Assembly: GCA_964610385.1 (NCBI GenBank)
Contig: CAZSXW010000006.1
Coordinates: forward strand, 84,156-148,155
Length of the DNA: 64,000 bases
DNA from: CAZBSE01 sp964610385
Lineage (GTDB): Bacteria; Actinomycetota; Humimicrobiia; Humimicrobiales; Humimicrobiaceae
Direction: 5' to 3'
The notes below the pieces were generated by a model. The model worked only from the letters and a program-made list of their open reading frames with translations, was not told the DNA's origin and made no database searches. A program made the position numbers and the translations under genes. Of this stretch, positions 35,678 through 43,079 are shown one piece after another (the stretch's first letter is position 1; each line of letters starts with the position of its first letter).

Positions 35678-35998
35678 ATGAAGAAATTAATAAATTTTAA
35701 TGACATAGACAGGGCAAGAAAAATACTGGAACTAGAAGAAACTGCAAGTATTCAGGAGATTAAAAATAAATACAGGGAACTCTCACTAAAATATCACCCT
35801 GACAGGCATGATAGCAGTTCAGAGAAAAAGAAATATGAAGAAAAAATAAAAGAGATAAATAATTCCTACGAGATTCTTATGAACTACTGCGTAAAATATC
35901 CTATTCCTTTTGATGCCAAAGAAGTAATGAAAATTGAAGATGGAGAATACATGAGGCAGCATTTTAAAAGATTCTATGATGAACGATGGGGTGTATAG
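35678..35998 (+). CDS. Single J-domain protein
   Basis: A 106-residue protein. The J-domain spans about residues 12-75: ARKILELEETASIQEIKNKYRELSLKYHPDRHD with HPD at 40-42, then the KKYEEKIKEINNSYEIL helix. No G/F region, zinc domain or C-terminal domain is present, so it is a truncated type III co-chaperone. It would stimulate an Hsp70 partner at a specific client. The next gene starts about 5 bp downstream (or overlaps), suggesting the two products are linked. Confidence 0.88.
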   Translation: MKKLINFNDIDRARKILELEETASIQEIKNKYRELSLKYHPDRHDSSSEKKKYEEKIKEINNSYEILMNYCVKYPIPFDAKEVMKIEDGEYMRQHFKRFYDERWGV

Positions 35999-36002
35999 AT
36001 TA

Positions 36003-36632
36003 ATGCCCAAAATAGAACCTTTTGAGAAATATACGGATAGATATGAGAATTGGTTCGAAAGAAATAAGTATGTGTATCAATCTGAAATCAATTCTATTCG
36101 CCAGATTTTACCAGACTTTAAAAATGGTATAGAGATCGGTGTTGGAAGCGGGAGATTTGCGGGGCCTCTGGGTATTAAGTTTGGAATCGAACCTTCAAGC
36201 AAACTGAGGAAAATTGCGGAGAGCAGGGGAATAGAAGTAGTAGATGGTACTGCCGAGAATCTTGCTTTTAAGGATTGTAGTTTTGATCTGGCTTTAATGG
36301 TGACCACACTTTGCTTTTTGGATGATGAAATAAAAGCTTTTATGGAGATATACAGGATATTGAGATACGGCGGTTATTTTATTAATGGTTTTGTAGATGC
36401 AAACAGTAGACTTGGAAGGATATATCAAAAAAATAAACAAAATAGTGTTTTTTACAGAGTAGCAAATTTTTTTAATACTGGAGAAGTAGTAAAGCTATTA
36501 AAAAAGGCTGGTTTTAAAGACCTTAAATTCAGGCAGACAGTTTTTAATACTCTTGATAGGATAAAAAAAATAGAGAGGATAGAGCAGGGTTATGGGGAAG
36601 GCGCTTTTGTAGTAATCAGGGCGCAAAAATAA
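36003..36632 (+). CDS. Class I SAM-dependent methyltransferase, UbiE-like
   Basis: A 209-residue methyltransferase beginning MPKIEPFEKYTDRYENWFERN, a typical start of this family. Motif I GIEIGVGSGRFAGPLG (about 41-56), VVDGTAENLAF and LALMVTTLCFLDDEIKAFMEIYRILRYGG follow. ATG 36003 has GGGGTG 9 bases upstream; ATG 35976, inside the J-domain gene, is an alternative. Substrate unknown. It follows the J-domain gene tightly. Confidence 0.85.
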   Translation: MPKIEPFEKYTDRYENWFERNKYVYQSEINSIRQILPDFKNGIEIGVGSGRFAGPLGIKFGIEPSSKLRKIAESRGIEVVDGTAENLAFKDCSFDLALMVTTLCFLDDEIKAFMEIYRILRYGGYFINGFVDANSRLGRIYQKNKQNSVFYRVANFFNTGEVVKLLKKAGFKDLKFRQTVFNTLDRIKKIERIEQGYGEGAFVVIRAQK

Positions 36633-36658
36633 AAATTTGAGGGAGAAAAATAAATATT

Positions 36659-37519
36659 ATGAAACTACACCTGGAATGTATACCATGTTATATAAGGCAG
36701 GCTCTTGAAGCGGTACAGATGGCAACAGATGATAAACAGATGCAGGAAGAAATATTGAGGGAATGCTTAATCATAGCGTCTAAATTTAATACAGGTGATT
36801 CTGGTTTTGTCCTTCAGTCTAAAATCCAAAAGGTTATAAAGAAGATCTTGCCTGATAGTGATCCCTACAGGGAAGTGAAAGAAAAATATAATCGTATGGC
36901 GCTCGGGATGGTAAATGGATTGGAAGAGATAATAAAAGAGTCAAAGGACCCGTTTGAAACAAGTCTTAGAATATCACTGGCGGGTAATATTATTGATTTT
37001 GGACCAAAAGTTGATTTAAACAAAGAAATTCTGCAAAGAGCGATAAAAAAGTCTTTGTCACAGGATATAGATACGGATAAGATCAAATTGTTAAAAGAGG
37101 AAATAAATAGAGCAAAAGTGATTTTATTTATTGGTGATAATGCGGGAGAAATAGTATTTGATAAGATTTTTATAGAAAATCTGCCTAAGGAAAAAATCAC
37201 TTATATAGTAAGAGGAGGACCTGCCATGAACGATGCTACCATGGTAGATGTAAAAATGGTCGGTATGATGGACTCTGTAAGGGTCATGACAACCGGTCTG
37301 GATATGCCTACTGTGGTGCTTTCTTTTTGCTCTGATGAATTTTTAAGAGAATATAAGAAGTCAGACCTGGTCATTGCCAAGGGCCAGGGAAATTATGAAG
37401 CTTTGTGTGATGAAAAGAAGAAAATATTTTTTCTTTTAAAAATAAAATGCCCCGTGATAGCTAAAAATTTTGACGGTAGATATAAGTTGGGAGATATAGT
37501 AGTAGATAGAATTGGTTAG
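36659..37519 (+). CDS. DUF89/ARMT1-like metal-dependent phosphatase
   Basis: A 286-residue DUF89 protein, the short archaeal/bacterial form. The N-terminal CIPCYIRQALEA (C7, C10) is a possible extra metal site, as in the AF1104 branch. The phosphatase core has LFIGDNAGEIVFDKIFIENL, VRGGPAMNDATMVD and DLVIAKGQGNYEAL, with ligands D, N and D of that pattern. The wider family are metal-dependent phosphatases proposed to remove damaged phosphometabolites; the substrate here is not known. It is followed by the nickel-importer operon after an operator-like palindrome. Confidence 0.88.
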   Translation: MKLHLECIPCYIRQALEAVQMATDDKQMQEEILRECLIIASKFNTGDSGFVLQSKIQKVIKKILPDSDPYREVKEKYNRMALGMVNGLEEIIKESKDPFETSLRISLAGNIIDFGPKVDLNKEILQRAIKKSLSQDIDTDKIKLLKEEINRAKVILFIGDNAGEIVFDKIFIENLPKEKITYIVRGGPAMNDATMVDVKMVGMMDSVRVMTTGLDMPTVVLSFCSDEFLREYKKSDLVIAKGQGNYEALCDEKKKIFFLLKIKCPVIAKNFDGRYKLGDIVVDRIG

Positions 37520-37620
37520 TCTTGCAGATTTATACGTGCTGTCATCCAATGCTGGCGTTTAGAAAAGTCTTTATTTAAATTAAATCGAGTAATTAAAAAG
37601 CTTGATTTCCCATTTAAAAA

Positions 37621-37647
37621 GTGTTACTTTTTTAATAATTGTAACAC
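37621..37647 (+). promoter_or_regulatory. NikR-type operator
   Basis: A perfect palindrome, GTGTTAC (37621-37627) and GTAACAC (37641-37647), separated by 13 bases, 19 bases before the first importer start codon. This matches the published NikR box for several anaerobes and archaea (GTGTTAC-N13/14-GTAACAC). NikR is a nickel-responsive repressor; its gene is not in this window. Confidence 0.78.
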
Positions 37648-37665
37648 TATAAAGAAAGGGGAGAT

Positions 37666-38310
37666 ATGCATATACCTGACGGATTTGTGGACCTGAAGAC
37701 GGCGATTTCTACCGGTGTAATATCTGCAGGAGGATTGGCTGCGGCAATTTATAAGGTAAAAAGTTATTTTAAAGCTAAAGTTATTGCATTGATGGGTGTT
37801 GTAAGTGCTCTAATCTTTGCTCTGCAGATGATCAATTTTACGATACCGGGAGGAACTTCCGGACATCTTCTTGGGGGAGCACTTGCTGCAATAATACTAG
37901 GTCCTCATGCGGGAGCTATAGTAGTGGCGGTTGTTTTGATTGTGCAGGCATTCATTTTTATGGATGGAGGCGTAGTTGCATTGGGAGCTAATATCTTCAA
38001 TATGGCTATTATAGGAGTTTACGGTTCTTATCTTATTTACTGGCTGATATGTAAAATATCAAAATCAAAGATTGCTTTTTTCACTTCTATTGCAGTGGCT
38101 TCATGGCTTTCAGTGGTAATAGCTTCTTTATTTGCTGCGCTTGAATTGGGGATTTCAGGGACTTATGCTCTTGGAGTTACGCTAAAGGCAATGACCGGAG
38201 TTCATGCCGTGATAGGGATTGGAGAAGCAATAATTACTGTTGCAGCAGTAGCATTTATAAGTAAAATAAGGCCGGATCTCATATTGACCAGGGAAGGAGA
38301 TTTAAAGTGA
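37666..38310 (+). CDS. nikM: ECF nickel (or cobalt) transporter substrate-binding protein NikM/CbiM
   Basis: A 214-residue membrane protein with about six hydrophobic segments. The N-terminus MHIPDGFVDL carries the Met-His motif that binds the metal in CbiM/NikM. GGTSGHLLGGALAAIILGPHAG, QAFIFMDGGVVALGANIFNM and the C-terminal VHAVIGIGEAIITV are family signatures. The PDGLE partner downstream and the NikR-type operator upstream favour nickel as cargo; CbiM of cobalt systems looks similar. GGGGAG precedes the ATG. It overlaps the next gene by 4 bp (GTGA). Confidence 0.93.
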   Translation: MHIPDGFVDLKTAISTGVISAGGLAAAIYKVKSYFKAKVIALMGVVSALIFALQMINFTIPGGTSGHLLGGALAAIILGPHAGAIVVAVVLIVQAFIFMDGGVVALGANIFNMAIIGVYGSYLIYWLICKISKSKIAFFTSIAVASWLSVVIASLFAALELGISGTYALGVTLKAMTGVHAVIGIGEAIITVAAVAFISKIRPDLILTREGDLK

Positions 38311-38618
38311 CAGACAAGAAGAATTATATATTTGTACTGGCAGGAATAGTTGCTGCTCTTATAATTGCAATGTTTATATCTGTTTTTGCATCATCTTTTC
38401 CCGATGGCCTGGAGAAAGTGGCTGAGAATCTTGGATTTATAGATAAAGCAGGGGAAATAGCCCCGGAAGGTATTTTTCTGATTCCCGACTATGCCATGGG
38501 CGGCGTTGAAAGTGAACTATGGCAGACATCTCTGGCTGGGCTTTCGGGTGTACTTATAATCGCAGCCATTTTCGGGATTGTATATTTGATTTATAGGGCT
38601 GTAGGTAGAAAACAGTGA
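38307..38618 (+). CDS. nikN: PDGLE-domain accessory membrane protein (NikN-like)
   Basis: A 103-residue protein with two transmembrane helices (about 6-28 and 78-98) and an extracytoplasmic loop carrying FPDGLEKVAENLGF, the motif that names the PDGLE family. In nickel ECF systems this component works with NikM, as CbiN does with CbiM. It starts with GTG 38307 inside the end of nikM. Its presence supports nickel or cobalt transport by this operon. Confidence 0.9.
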   Translation: MTDKKNYIFVLAGIVAALIIAMFISVFASSFPDGLEKVAENLGFIDKAGEIAPEGIFLIPDYAMGGVESELWQTSLAGLSGVLIIAAIFGIVYLIYRAVGRKQ

Positions 38619-38639
38619 TTTTATAGAAGTAAAAGTATA

Positions 38640-39395
38640 TTGAATTCATTGAGTGGTATTTTAAACATTAGAGAAAAATTAATAATAATCCTTATAAATA
38701 TATTTTTTATAGTGAGTGTCGGAAAGGGGCAATATTTAATATTGTCCCTTTACTTTCTGGTTGTAATTATTATTTTGTTATTATTTAAACCTAATTGGAA
38801 AAAACTTATAAGAAGAGTTCCTCTGGTATTTCTGTATCCTTTTTTAGTCTCGATTTTTATTCCGTTCTTAAGTGAAGGTAGAGAAATAGTAAAGATTGAT
38901 TTTAAACTGTTTGCCCTCACGATAACCGATAGCGGGCTGGCGGTCTTTATTACGGTGTTAATAAAATCGTTTCTATGTATATTGCTGGTGGCCTCACTGC
39001 TTTTATCCAGTGATGAAATAGAATTGCTGGGAGGCTTAAGAAGAATATATCTGCCTTCTATGATAGTTTCCATAATTTATTTAATGTACAGGTATACTTT
39101 TTTAATAGTAGAGGAATCAAGAACAGGTCAGATGGCTATAAAAAGCAGGGTATTTAAAAGATATTCATATGGTACTGTAAATAGAAAGCTGGTCCATCTT
39201 ATGAGCAATCTTTTTATAAAGTCAGTAGATAGAGCGGAAAATATATATAAATCCATGGAAAGCAGGGGATTTGATGGGAATTTTTATATAATTGAAAGTA
39301 AAAAGAGGATGAGAGTTTTAAATATCATATTACTTTTATTCTTTATCCTGCTGCCTATATTATTAAAGACCGTTGAACTGCTTGATATTATATAA
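38640..39395 (+). CDS. nikQ: ECF transporter transmembrane protein CbiQ/NikQ
   Basis: A 251-residue membrane protein, the T component that couples the ATPase to the substrate-binding protein. Four or five hydrophobic segments are visible. The cytoplasmic coupling motif ENIYKSMESRGFDG carries the conserved A/S-x-RG. The start is TTG 38640, 21 bp after the PDGLE gene. Operon order M-N-Q-O is that of known nickel and cobalt systems. Confidence 0.9.
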   Translation: MNSLSGILNIREKLIIILINIFFIVSVGKGQYLILSLYFLVVIIILLLFKPNWKKLIRRVPLVFLYPFLVSIFIPFLSEGREIVKIDFKLFALTITDSGLAVFITVLIKSFLCILLVASLLLSSDEIELLGGLRRIYLPSMIVSIIYLMYRYTFLIVEESRTGQMAIKSRVFKRYSYGTVNRKLVHLMSNLFIKSVDRAENIYKSMESRGFDGNFYIIESKKRMRVLNIILLLFFILLPILLKTVELLDII

Positions 39396-39432
39396 CGCAT
39401 ACAGTAAATTTGTTCAAGGAGTTTGTACTTAA

Positions 39433-40242
39433 ATGGAAAGAGATAGGATCATAGAGATAAAAAATTTATATTACAGATATCCTGCAAAGGGGAGATTGGG
39501 TGTAGAATCAAGCAGTTATAAAGAAGTTCTGATGGGAATAAGTTTTTCTGTACGTGAGGGAGAGAAGGTATCTATAGTTGGGCCCAATGGTGCTGGTAAA
39601 TCTACTTTAATGCTGAATATAGCAGGTCTTCTGGAAGACAAACATCGGAGTGGCGAGATATTTGTGTCTGGAAAGGAATTGAACAATAAAAATATTTATG
39701 ACATACGCGAGAAAATAGGATTTGTATTTCAGGATCCAAATGACCAATTATTCTCGGTAAAAGTTTTTGATGATGTGGCTTTTGGTCTTATAAACTATTT
39801 GGCCAAAAAGAAGGACAAGCGTGCACGAGACGGAAAATATTTAAAAAAAGTTGTAAAAGATAGCTTAAAAAAGGTTAACCTGAGAATAACGGAAGATGAG
39901 ATATCGCATTTTTTAAGTTATGGAGAAAAAAAGCTTTTAACCCTGGCTACTGTATTATCCTATAATCCCGAGATACTGATCCTGGATGAACCAACAGGTA
40001 ATCTTGACCCCAGAAACAGATCTAATTTTATAAAGCTGATTAGTGGCATGAAAAAAACGATACTTATTGCAACCCATGATCTTGACATGGCGTATGACTT
40101 TTCGGATAGGTGTATAGTTTTAAACAGAGGTAGGATTGTATCTAACGGGGATCCAAAAGAAATTTTAAATGATCTTGATTTTTTAATTAGTAACGGCCTG
40201 GATCTTCCTTTGATGTTAAAAGGGAAAAGAATGCGGCAGTAA
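39433..40242 (+). CDS. nikO: ECF transporter ATPase CbiO/NikO
   Basis: A 269-residue ABC ATPase powering the importer. Walker A is GPNGAGKST (50-58). The Q-loop is FVFQDPNDQLFS, typical of ECF ATPases. The signature is LSYGEKK instead of LSGGQ, a substitution allowed in ECF A-components. Walker B is ILILDEPTGNLDP, with the switch histidine in ATHDLDMAYDF. It ends the nickel operon, 38 bp after nikQ. Confidence 0.93.
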   Translation: MERDRIIEIKNLYYRYPAKGRLGVESSSYKEVLMGISFSVREGEKVSIVGPNGAGKSTLMLNIAGLLEDKHRSGEIFVSGKELNNKNIYDIREKIGFVFQDPNDQLFSVKVFDDVAFGLINYLAKKKDKRARDGKYLKKVVKDSLKKVNLRITEDEISHFLSYGEKKLLTLATVLSYNPEILILDEPTGNLDPRNRSNFIKLISGMKKTILIATHDLDMAYDFSDRCIVLNRGRIVSNGDPKEILNDLDFLISNGLDLPLMLKGKRMRQ

Positions 40243-40410
40243 TAATATTATTCTTTTTAATTATTTGTCTTCGTATAACCTTAGAAAAAGTTCAATCATG
40301 TTAGCTATAAATATATATTATTATGTATTTACTATTGTATATACATTTTATATGTTAATATAATAATAATATTAGTAATATATTAGTTTAAAAAAATATT
40401 AAAAAAATAC

Positions 40411-40439
40411 TTGACATATTCTACAAAACTTATTAATAT
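40411..40439 (+). promoter_or_regulatory. Promoter of flp pilin gene 1
   Basis: A consensus TTGACA (40411-40416) and TAATAT (40434-40439) are separated by 17 bases. The initiation region is followed by AGTGCAGTATATTA (40445-40458), which recurs after the second pilin promoter. Confidence 0.8.
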
Positions 40440-40444
40440 TTTTA

Positions 40445-40465
40445 AGTGCAGTATATTAATAAATC
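40445..40465 (+). promoter_or_regulatory. Shared leader element of flp gene 1
   Basis: AGTGCAGTATATTAATAAAT lies immediately downstream of the expected transcription start. A copy with one base different is at 41071. Position makes it either a regulator site or an early 5'-UTR element. Confidence 0.55.
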
Positions 40466-40520
40466 GTACTTAGTTAATCTGACGGAAATATAACCATTAA
40501 ACCTTTGAAAGGGGGAGAAA

Positions 40521-40703
40521 ATGAGGAAGCTGGTAGAATTTTACAACAGGTTAAGGTACACTCAGTTAGGTTCTACTGCTGCAGAGTATGCTCTTTTGAT
40601 CACACTTATAGCATTGGCTATAGCTATCGGTGCTGGAGCTCTTGGAACGGCAATTAGTGCTAAACTAAGTGATGCAGCTGCTCAAATAAATCCTAGTCCT
40701 TAA
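40521..40703 (+). CDS. flp: Flp/Fap type IVb pilin, copy 1
   Basis: A 60-residue pilin precursor. A short N-terminal leader (MRKLVEFYNRLRYTQLGST) is followed by AAEYALLITLIALAIAIGAGALG, the hydrophobic helix of Flp pilins with the conserved glutamate and tyrosine. The TadV-type prepilin peptidase is expected to cut before AAEY or nearby; the peptidase gene is not in this window. AAAGGGGGAG precedes the ATG. It has its own promoter and terminator, so it is highly and independently expressed. Confidence 0.93.
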   Translation: MRKLVEFYNRLRYTQLGSTAAEYALLITLIALAIAIGAGALGTAISAKLSDAAAQINPSP

Positions 40704-40771
40704 CAAAATTTGTTTCGATACTTGCCTTATAGGCAATGTTATTTTGATCGGAAAATTTACTGTTAAAATAA

Positions 40772-40813
40772 CCTAGTTCTACTGATTGATTTAGTGGAAC
40801 TAGGTATTTTTTT
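40772..40813 (+). terminator. Strong intrinsic terminator after flp copy 1
   Basis: CCTAGTTCTACT (40772-40783) pairs with AGTGGAACTAGG (40793-40804) in a 12-bp stem with a 9-base loop, followed by TATTTTTTTAT. This isolates flp copy 1 from copy 2. Confidence 0.9.
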
Positions 40814-41034
40814 ATAGAGGATACGATAATCTTTTTAATAGCAATATCTGATCAGAAGTTTCAAGGAATTCAAAATTTTTAGTATTTGATAAAGGCATTT
40901 ATTATGTATCATATATTAGTATTATATGTTTGTACATAAGTAAAGAAATTATTATAAATATTTATAATATAATAAATATTAATTATATAATAATAAATAT
41001 AATATAATATTATAAAAAATTGTATAATAAATGC
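40814..41034 (+). other. Extremely AT-rich stretch upstream of flp copy 2
   Basis: No gene. From 40946 to 41021 there are 76 bases of A and T only, ending about 13 bases before the -35 box of the second pilin promoter. It could act as an UP-element or a bent region. Upstream of it, around 40814-40945, nothing was recognised. Confidence 0.6.
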
Positions 41035-41063
41035 TTGACAAATTTTATAAAACTTAGTATTAT
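41035..41063 (+). promoter_or_regulatory. Promoter of flp pilin gene 2
   Basis: TTGACA (41035-41040) and TATTAT (41058-41063), 17 bases apart. The whole region is closely similar to the promoter of copy 1, with the shared element AGTGCAGTATATTACTAAAT following at 41071. Confidence 0.78.
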
Positions 41064-41070
41064 TCTTTAG

Positions 41071-41091
41071 TGCAGTATATTACTAAATAGT
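41071..41091 (+). promoter_or_regulatory. Shared leader element of flp gene 2
   Basis: Second copy of the 20-base element seen at 40445, differing at one base. Unlike the pilin genes, it does not encode protein, so its conservation suggests a regulatory role or a recent duplication. Confidence 0.55.
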
Positions 41092-41199
41092 ATTTTTTGA
41101 TAAAGTAAGAAACCAGCGGCCATAATATCTTTGAATGTAAATTTTCGGATATAGTAAGACTGAAGTAGAAGAATGATATTTTTAGAAAAAGGGAGCAAA

Positions 41200-41367
41200 A
41201 TGAGGAAGCTGATAGGATTTTACAGAAGGATAAGGTATAACCAGGTAGCTTCTGCTGCTGAGTATGCTCTTTTAATCACGCTTATAGCTCTGACTATAGC
41301 AATTGGTGCTGGAGCCCTTGGAGTAGCGATTAATAATTCGTTTCAAGCAGCGGCTGATGCAATGTGA
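41200..41367 (+). CDS. flp: Flp/Fap type IVb pilin, copy 2
   Basis: A 55-residue pilin paralogue of copy 1: MRKLIGFYRRIRYNQVAS, then AAEYALLITLIALTIAIGAGALG. The C-termini differ (VAINNSFQAAADAM). AAAGGGAG stands just before ATG 41200; the frame is open further upstream to 41173 but the family start is here. Two pilin genes with separate promoters may allow two pilus compositions or a gene-dosage increase. Confidence 0.92.
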   Translation: MRKLIGFYRRIRYNQVASAAEYALLITLIALTIAIGAGALGVAINNSFQAAADAM

Positions 41368-41480
41368 CCTTTGATACAGAATATTGTAATAAATATTACT
41401 GTAATCAAAATATATTAAATAAAAAGATAACTAGTTACATTAAATGAATTAATGGGATTAGTTATTTAAGAAATTTTATT

Positions 41481-41520
41481 ATATCCGATAATTTACATTA
41501 TTGGATATATTTATTTTATG
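41481..41520 (+). terminator. Hairpin after flp copy 2
   Basis: ATATCCGATAAT (41481-41492) pairs with ATTATTGGATAT (41497-41508), one G-T pair, loop TTAC, followed by ATTTATTTTAT. It may end the pilin transcript ahead of tadE or reduce read-through into it. Confidence 0.65.
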
Positions 41521-41531
41521 ATACTAATAAA

Positions 41532-41933
41532 ATGAAAAGATGTATAAAAATTCTATGTGGTGAGAGAGGCTCAAGTGCTGTAGAATTTGCAATTATCCTT
41601 CCTATACTAATAATGCTGATATTTGGCATTGTACAGTTTGGGATTGCTTATAATAAATATATAGCAGTCACTCATGCGGTAAGGGAAGGAGTAAGACTTG
41701 CTGCCGTTGGATTGTATGAAGATCCGGATTTTGATTTCGAGCAGGCAGTACGTGACAGCGCGCCAACAATTGAGATCAATACTATAACAGTTGAAAACCC
41801 CGAGGGTCTGGAAATAGGTAATCCGGTCAGAGTTACTGTGACAGTAGAAACATTTTTTATAGATATACCAATGGCCGGAAGATGGGGGCCTATCCAGCTG
41901 ACTGGCCAGGCTACTATGAGGAGAGAATGGTAA
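41532..41933 (+). CDS. TadE-like minor pseudopilin
   Basis: A 133-residue protein. RGSSAVEFAIILPILIMLIFGIVQFGIAYNKY (about 11-42) is the TadE signature: a pilin-like cleavage region, a conserved glutamate and a hydrophobic helix. TadE and TadF are processed like Flp pilin and help assemble the pilus. The C-terminal 90 residues are extracytoplasmic. It starts with ATG 41532, 24 bases after the hairpin, and is followed by a TadG-like gene. Confidence 0.9.
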   Translation: MKRCIKILCGERGSSAVEFAIILPILIMLIFGIVQFGIAYNKYIAVTHAVREGVRLAAVGLYEDPDFDFEQAVRDSAPTIEINTITVENPEGLEIGNPVRVTVTVETFFIDIPMAGRWGPIQLTGQATMRREW

Positions 41934-41951
41934 ATTTTTATGCTTTTTTAA

Positions 41952-42965
41952 ATGTATGAATATAAAAAAAAATTTTTAAGACAAAAAGGTCAGGCAGCAG
42001 TAATAGTTACGATACTTATCGTATGCTTGCTAGGTGCCGTAGCTCTGGTTATAGATATCGGTTCTTTGTACCAGAAGAGAGGTTTTTTCCAAAATGTTGC
42101 TGACGCTTCTGCTCTGGCAGGCGTCCATGAACTTCCTGAAAATAGAGATGCTGCGGTCCTTGCCGCAGTCGATTACGCTGCAAGAAATAATGTGGATATC
42201 ATTTATAACTGTCGTGATTATACTTCCGAAGAGATAAAAATCAGTTCAACCTTATCAACTAACGATACAATAACAGTCACTCTCTCCAACCGTGAGGCCC
42301 CGCTGTATTTTGCAAAGATCTTTGGAAGGGATACCGTCAGCCTGGGAGCATTTGCCACGGCAATGATAGGAGAACCAGTACAGCTCTATTATGTGGTTCC
42401 ATGGCTGGCGATGATTCCGGAAGGAACTACCTGGGAGGAATATCTGGATCCAGGGACGGAGAAAGTGATTTGCAGGTTCGAGAATGGCAGTGACTTTTTA
42501 GCCTGGGACTCGACTGATAATCCCGGCGGGTGGCTTTCGAGATACAGGGATAGGATAATCAATGGCTATTCTGAACCGCTGGAAGAAGGGGATACGGTTT
42601 ATGCCAGGATAATTAATCCGTCACAGACCAGAAACGCCACTTATGAGAGGGTAGGATGGGTATTTGACCCTTTTGACGATCTTGTTACATACGTTGAAGG
42701 TATAATAAAGCTTGCTGAAAATGACACGCAGTTTGTAATTGTTCCGGTATCTTATGAGGTCGAAGTTCCACACCACGCTAACGATAAATGGTCAGAAGAA
42801 GTTGAAATAATAGCATTTGCTCCATTCGTTCTGACTGGAATACAAGGTCACGGCAGCAACACAAGAGTTGTGGGAAGGTTTATACATCAGGCGGTGATCG
42901 TCACCAGCAGTGATATTAAAGCATTCGGACAGGCGGGTATCAAGGCAATTAGACTTATAAGATAG
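41952..42965 (+). CDS. TadG-like pilus assembly protein
   Basis: A 337-residue protein with an N-terminal membrane helix in the TadG style: RQKGQAAVIVTILIVCLLGAVALVIDIGSLYQKRGFFQNVADASALAGVHELP. The VADASALAG motif is diagnostic. The large C-terminal part is extracytoplasmic and lacks an obvious VWA fold. TadG is thought to anchor or guide the pilus across the envelope. The gene is 18 bp after tadE. The downstream spacer holds a pair of 58-bp-periodic direct repeats. Confidence 0.85.
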   Translation: MYEYKKKFLRQKGQAAVIVTILIVCLLGAVALVIDIGSLYQKRGFFQNVADASALAGVHELPENRDAAVLAAVDYAARNNVDIIYNCRDYTSEEIKISSTLSTNDTITVTLSNREAPLYFAKIFGRDTVSLGAFATAMIGEPVQLYYVVPWLAMIPEGTTWEEYLDPGTEKVICRFENGSDFLAWDSTDNPGGWLSRYRDRIINGYSEPLEEGDTVYARIINPSQTRNATYERVGWVFDPFDDLVTYVEGIIKLAENDTQFVIVPVSYEVEVPHHANDKWSEEVEIIAFAPFVLTGIQGHGSNTRVVGRFIHQAVIVTSSDIKAFGQAGIKAIRLIR

Positions 42966-43070
42966 AAATAATATTAAAAATGTTATATAATAACTTTTTA
43001 GAAAAACATTAAACATAAAATAGAAGTAATATTAAAAATATTCTATAATAATTGTATAAGAAAAGATTGA
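42963..43070 (+). repeat. Two-copy direct repeat between tadG and cpaB
   Basis: About 45 bases beginning TAGAAATAATATTAAAAATG at 42963 recur in diverged form at 43021 (TAGAAGTAATATTAAAAATA), a 58-base period. Each copy contains a TATAAT-like stretch. It may carry a duplicated promoter for the cpaB group. Confidence 0.55.
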
Positions 43071-43079
43071 GGAATCGAT

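Noticed and set aside
37520..37665. Cobalamin or NiCo riboswitch upstream of the CbiM/NikM gene
   Set aside because: The 146-base gap lacks riboswitch core motifs. The short palindrome explains regulation better.
40946..41021. Replication origin or plasmid AT-rich unwinding region
   Set aside because: No DnaA boxes, iterons or replication genes nearby. It lies next to a promoter and is more likely a transcriptional feature.
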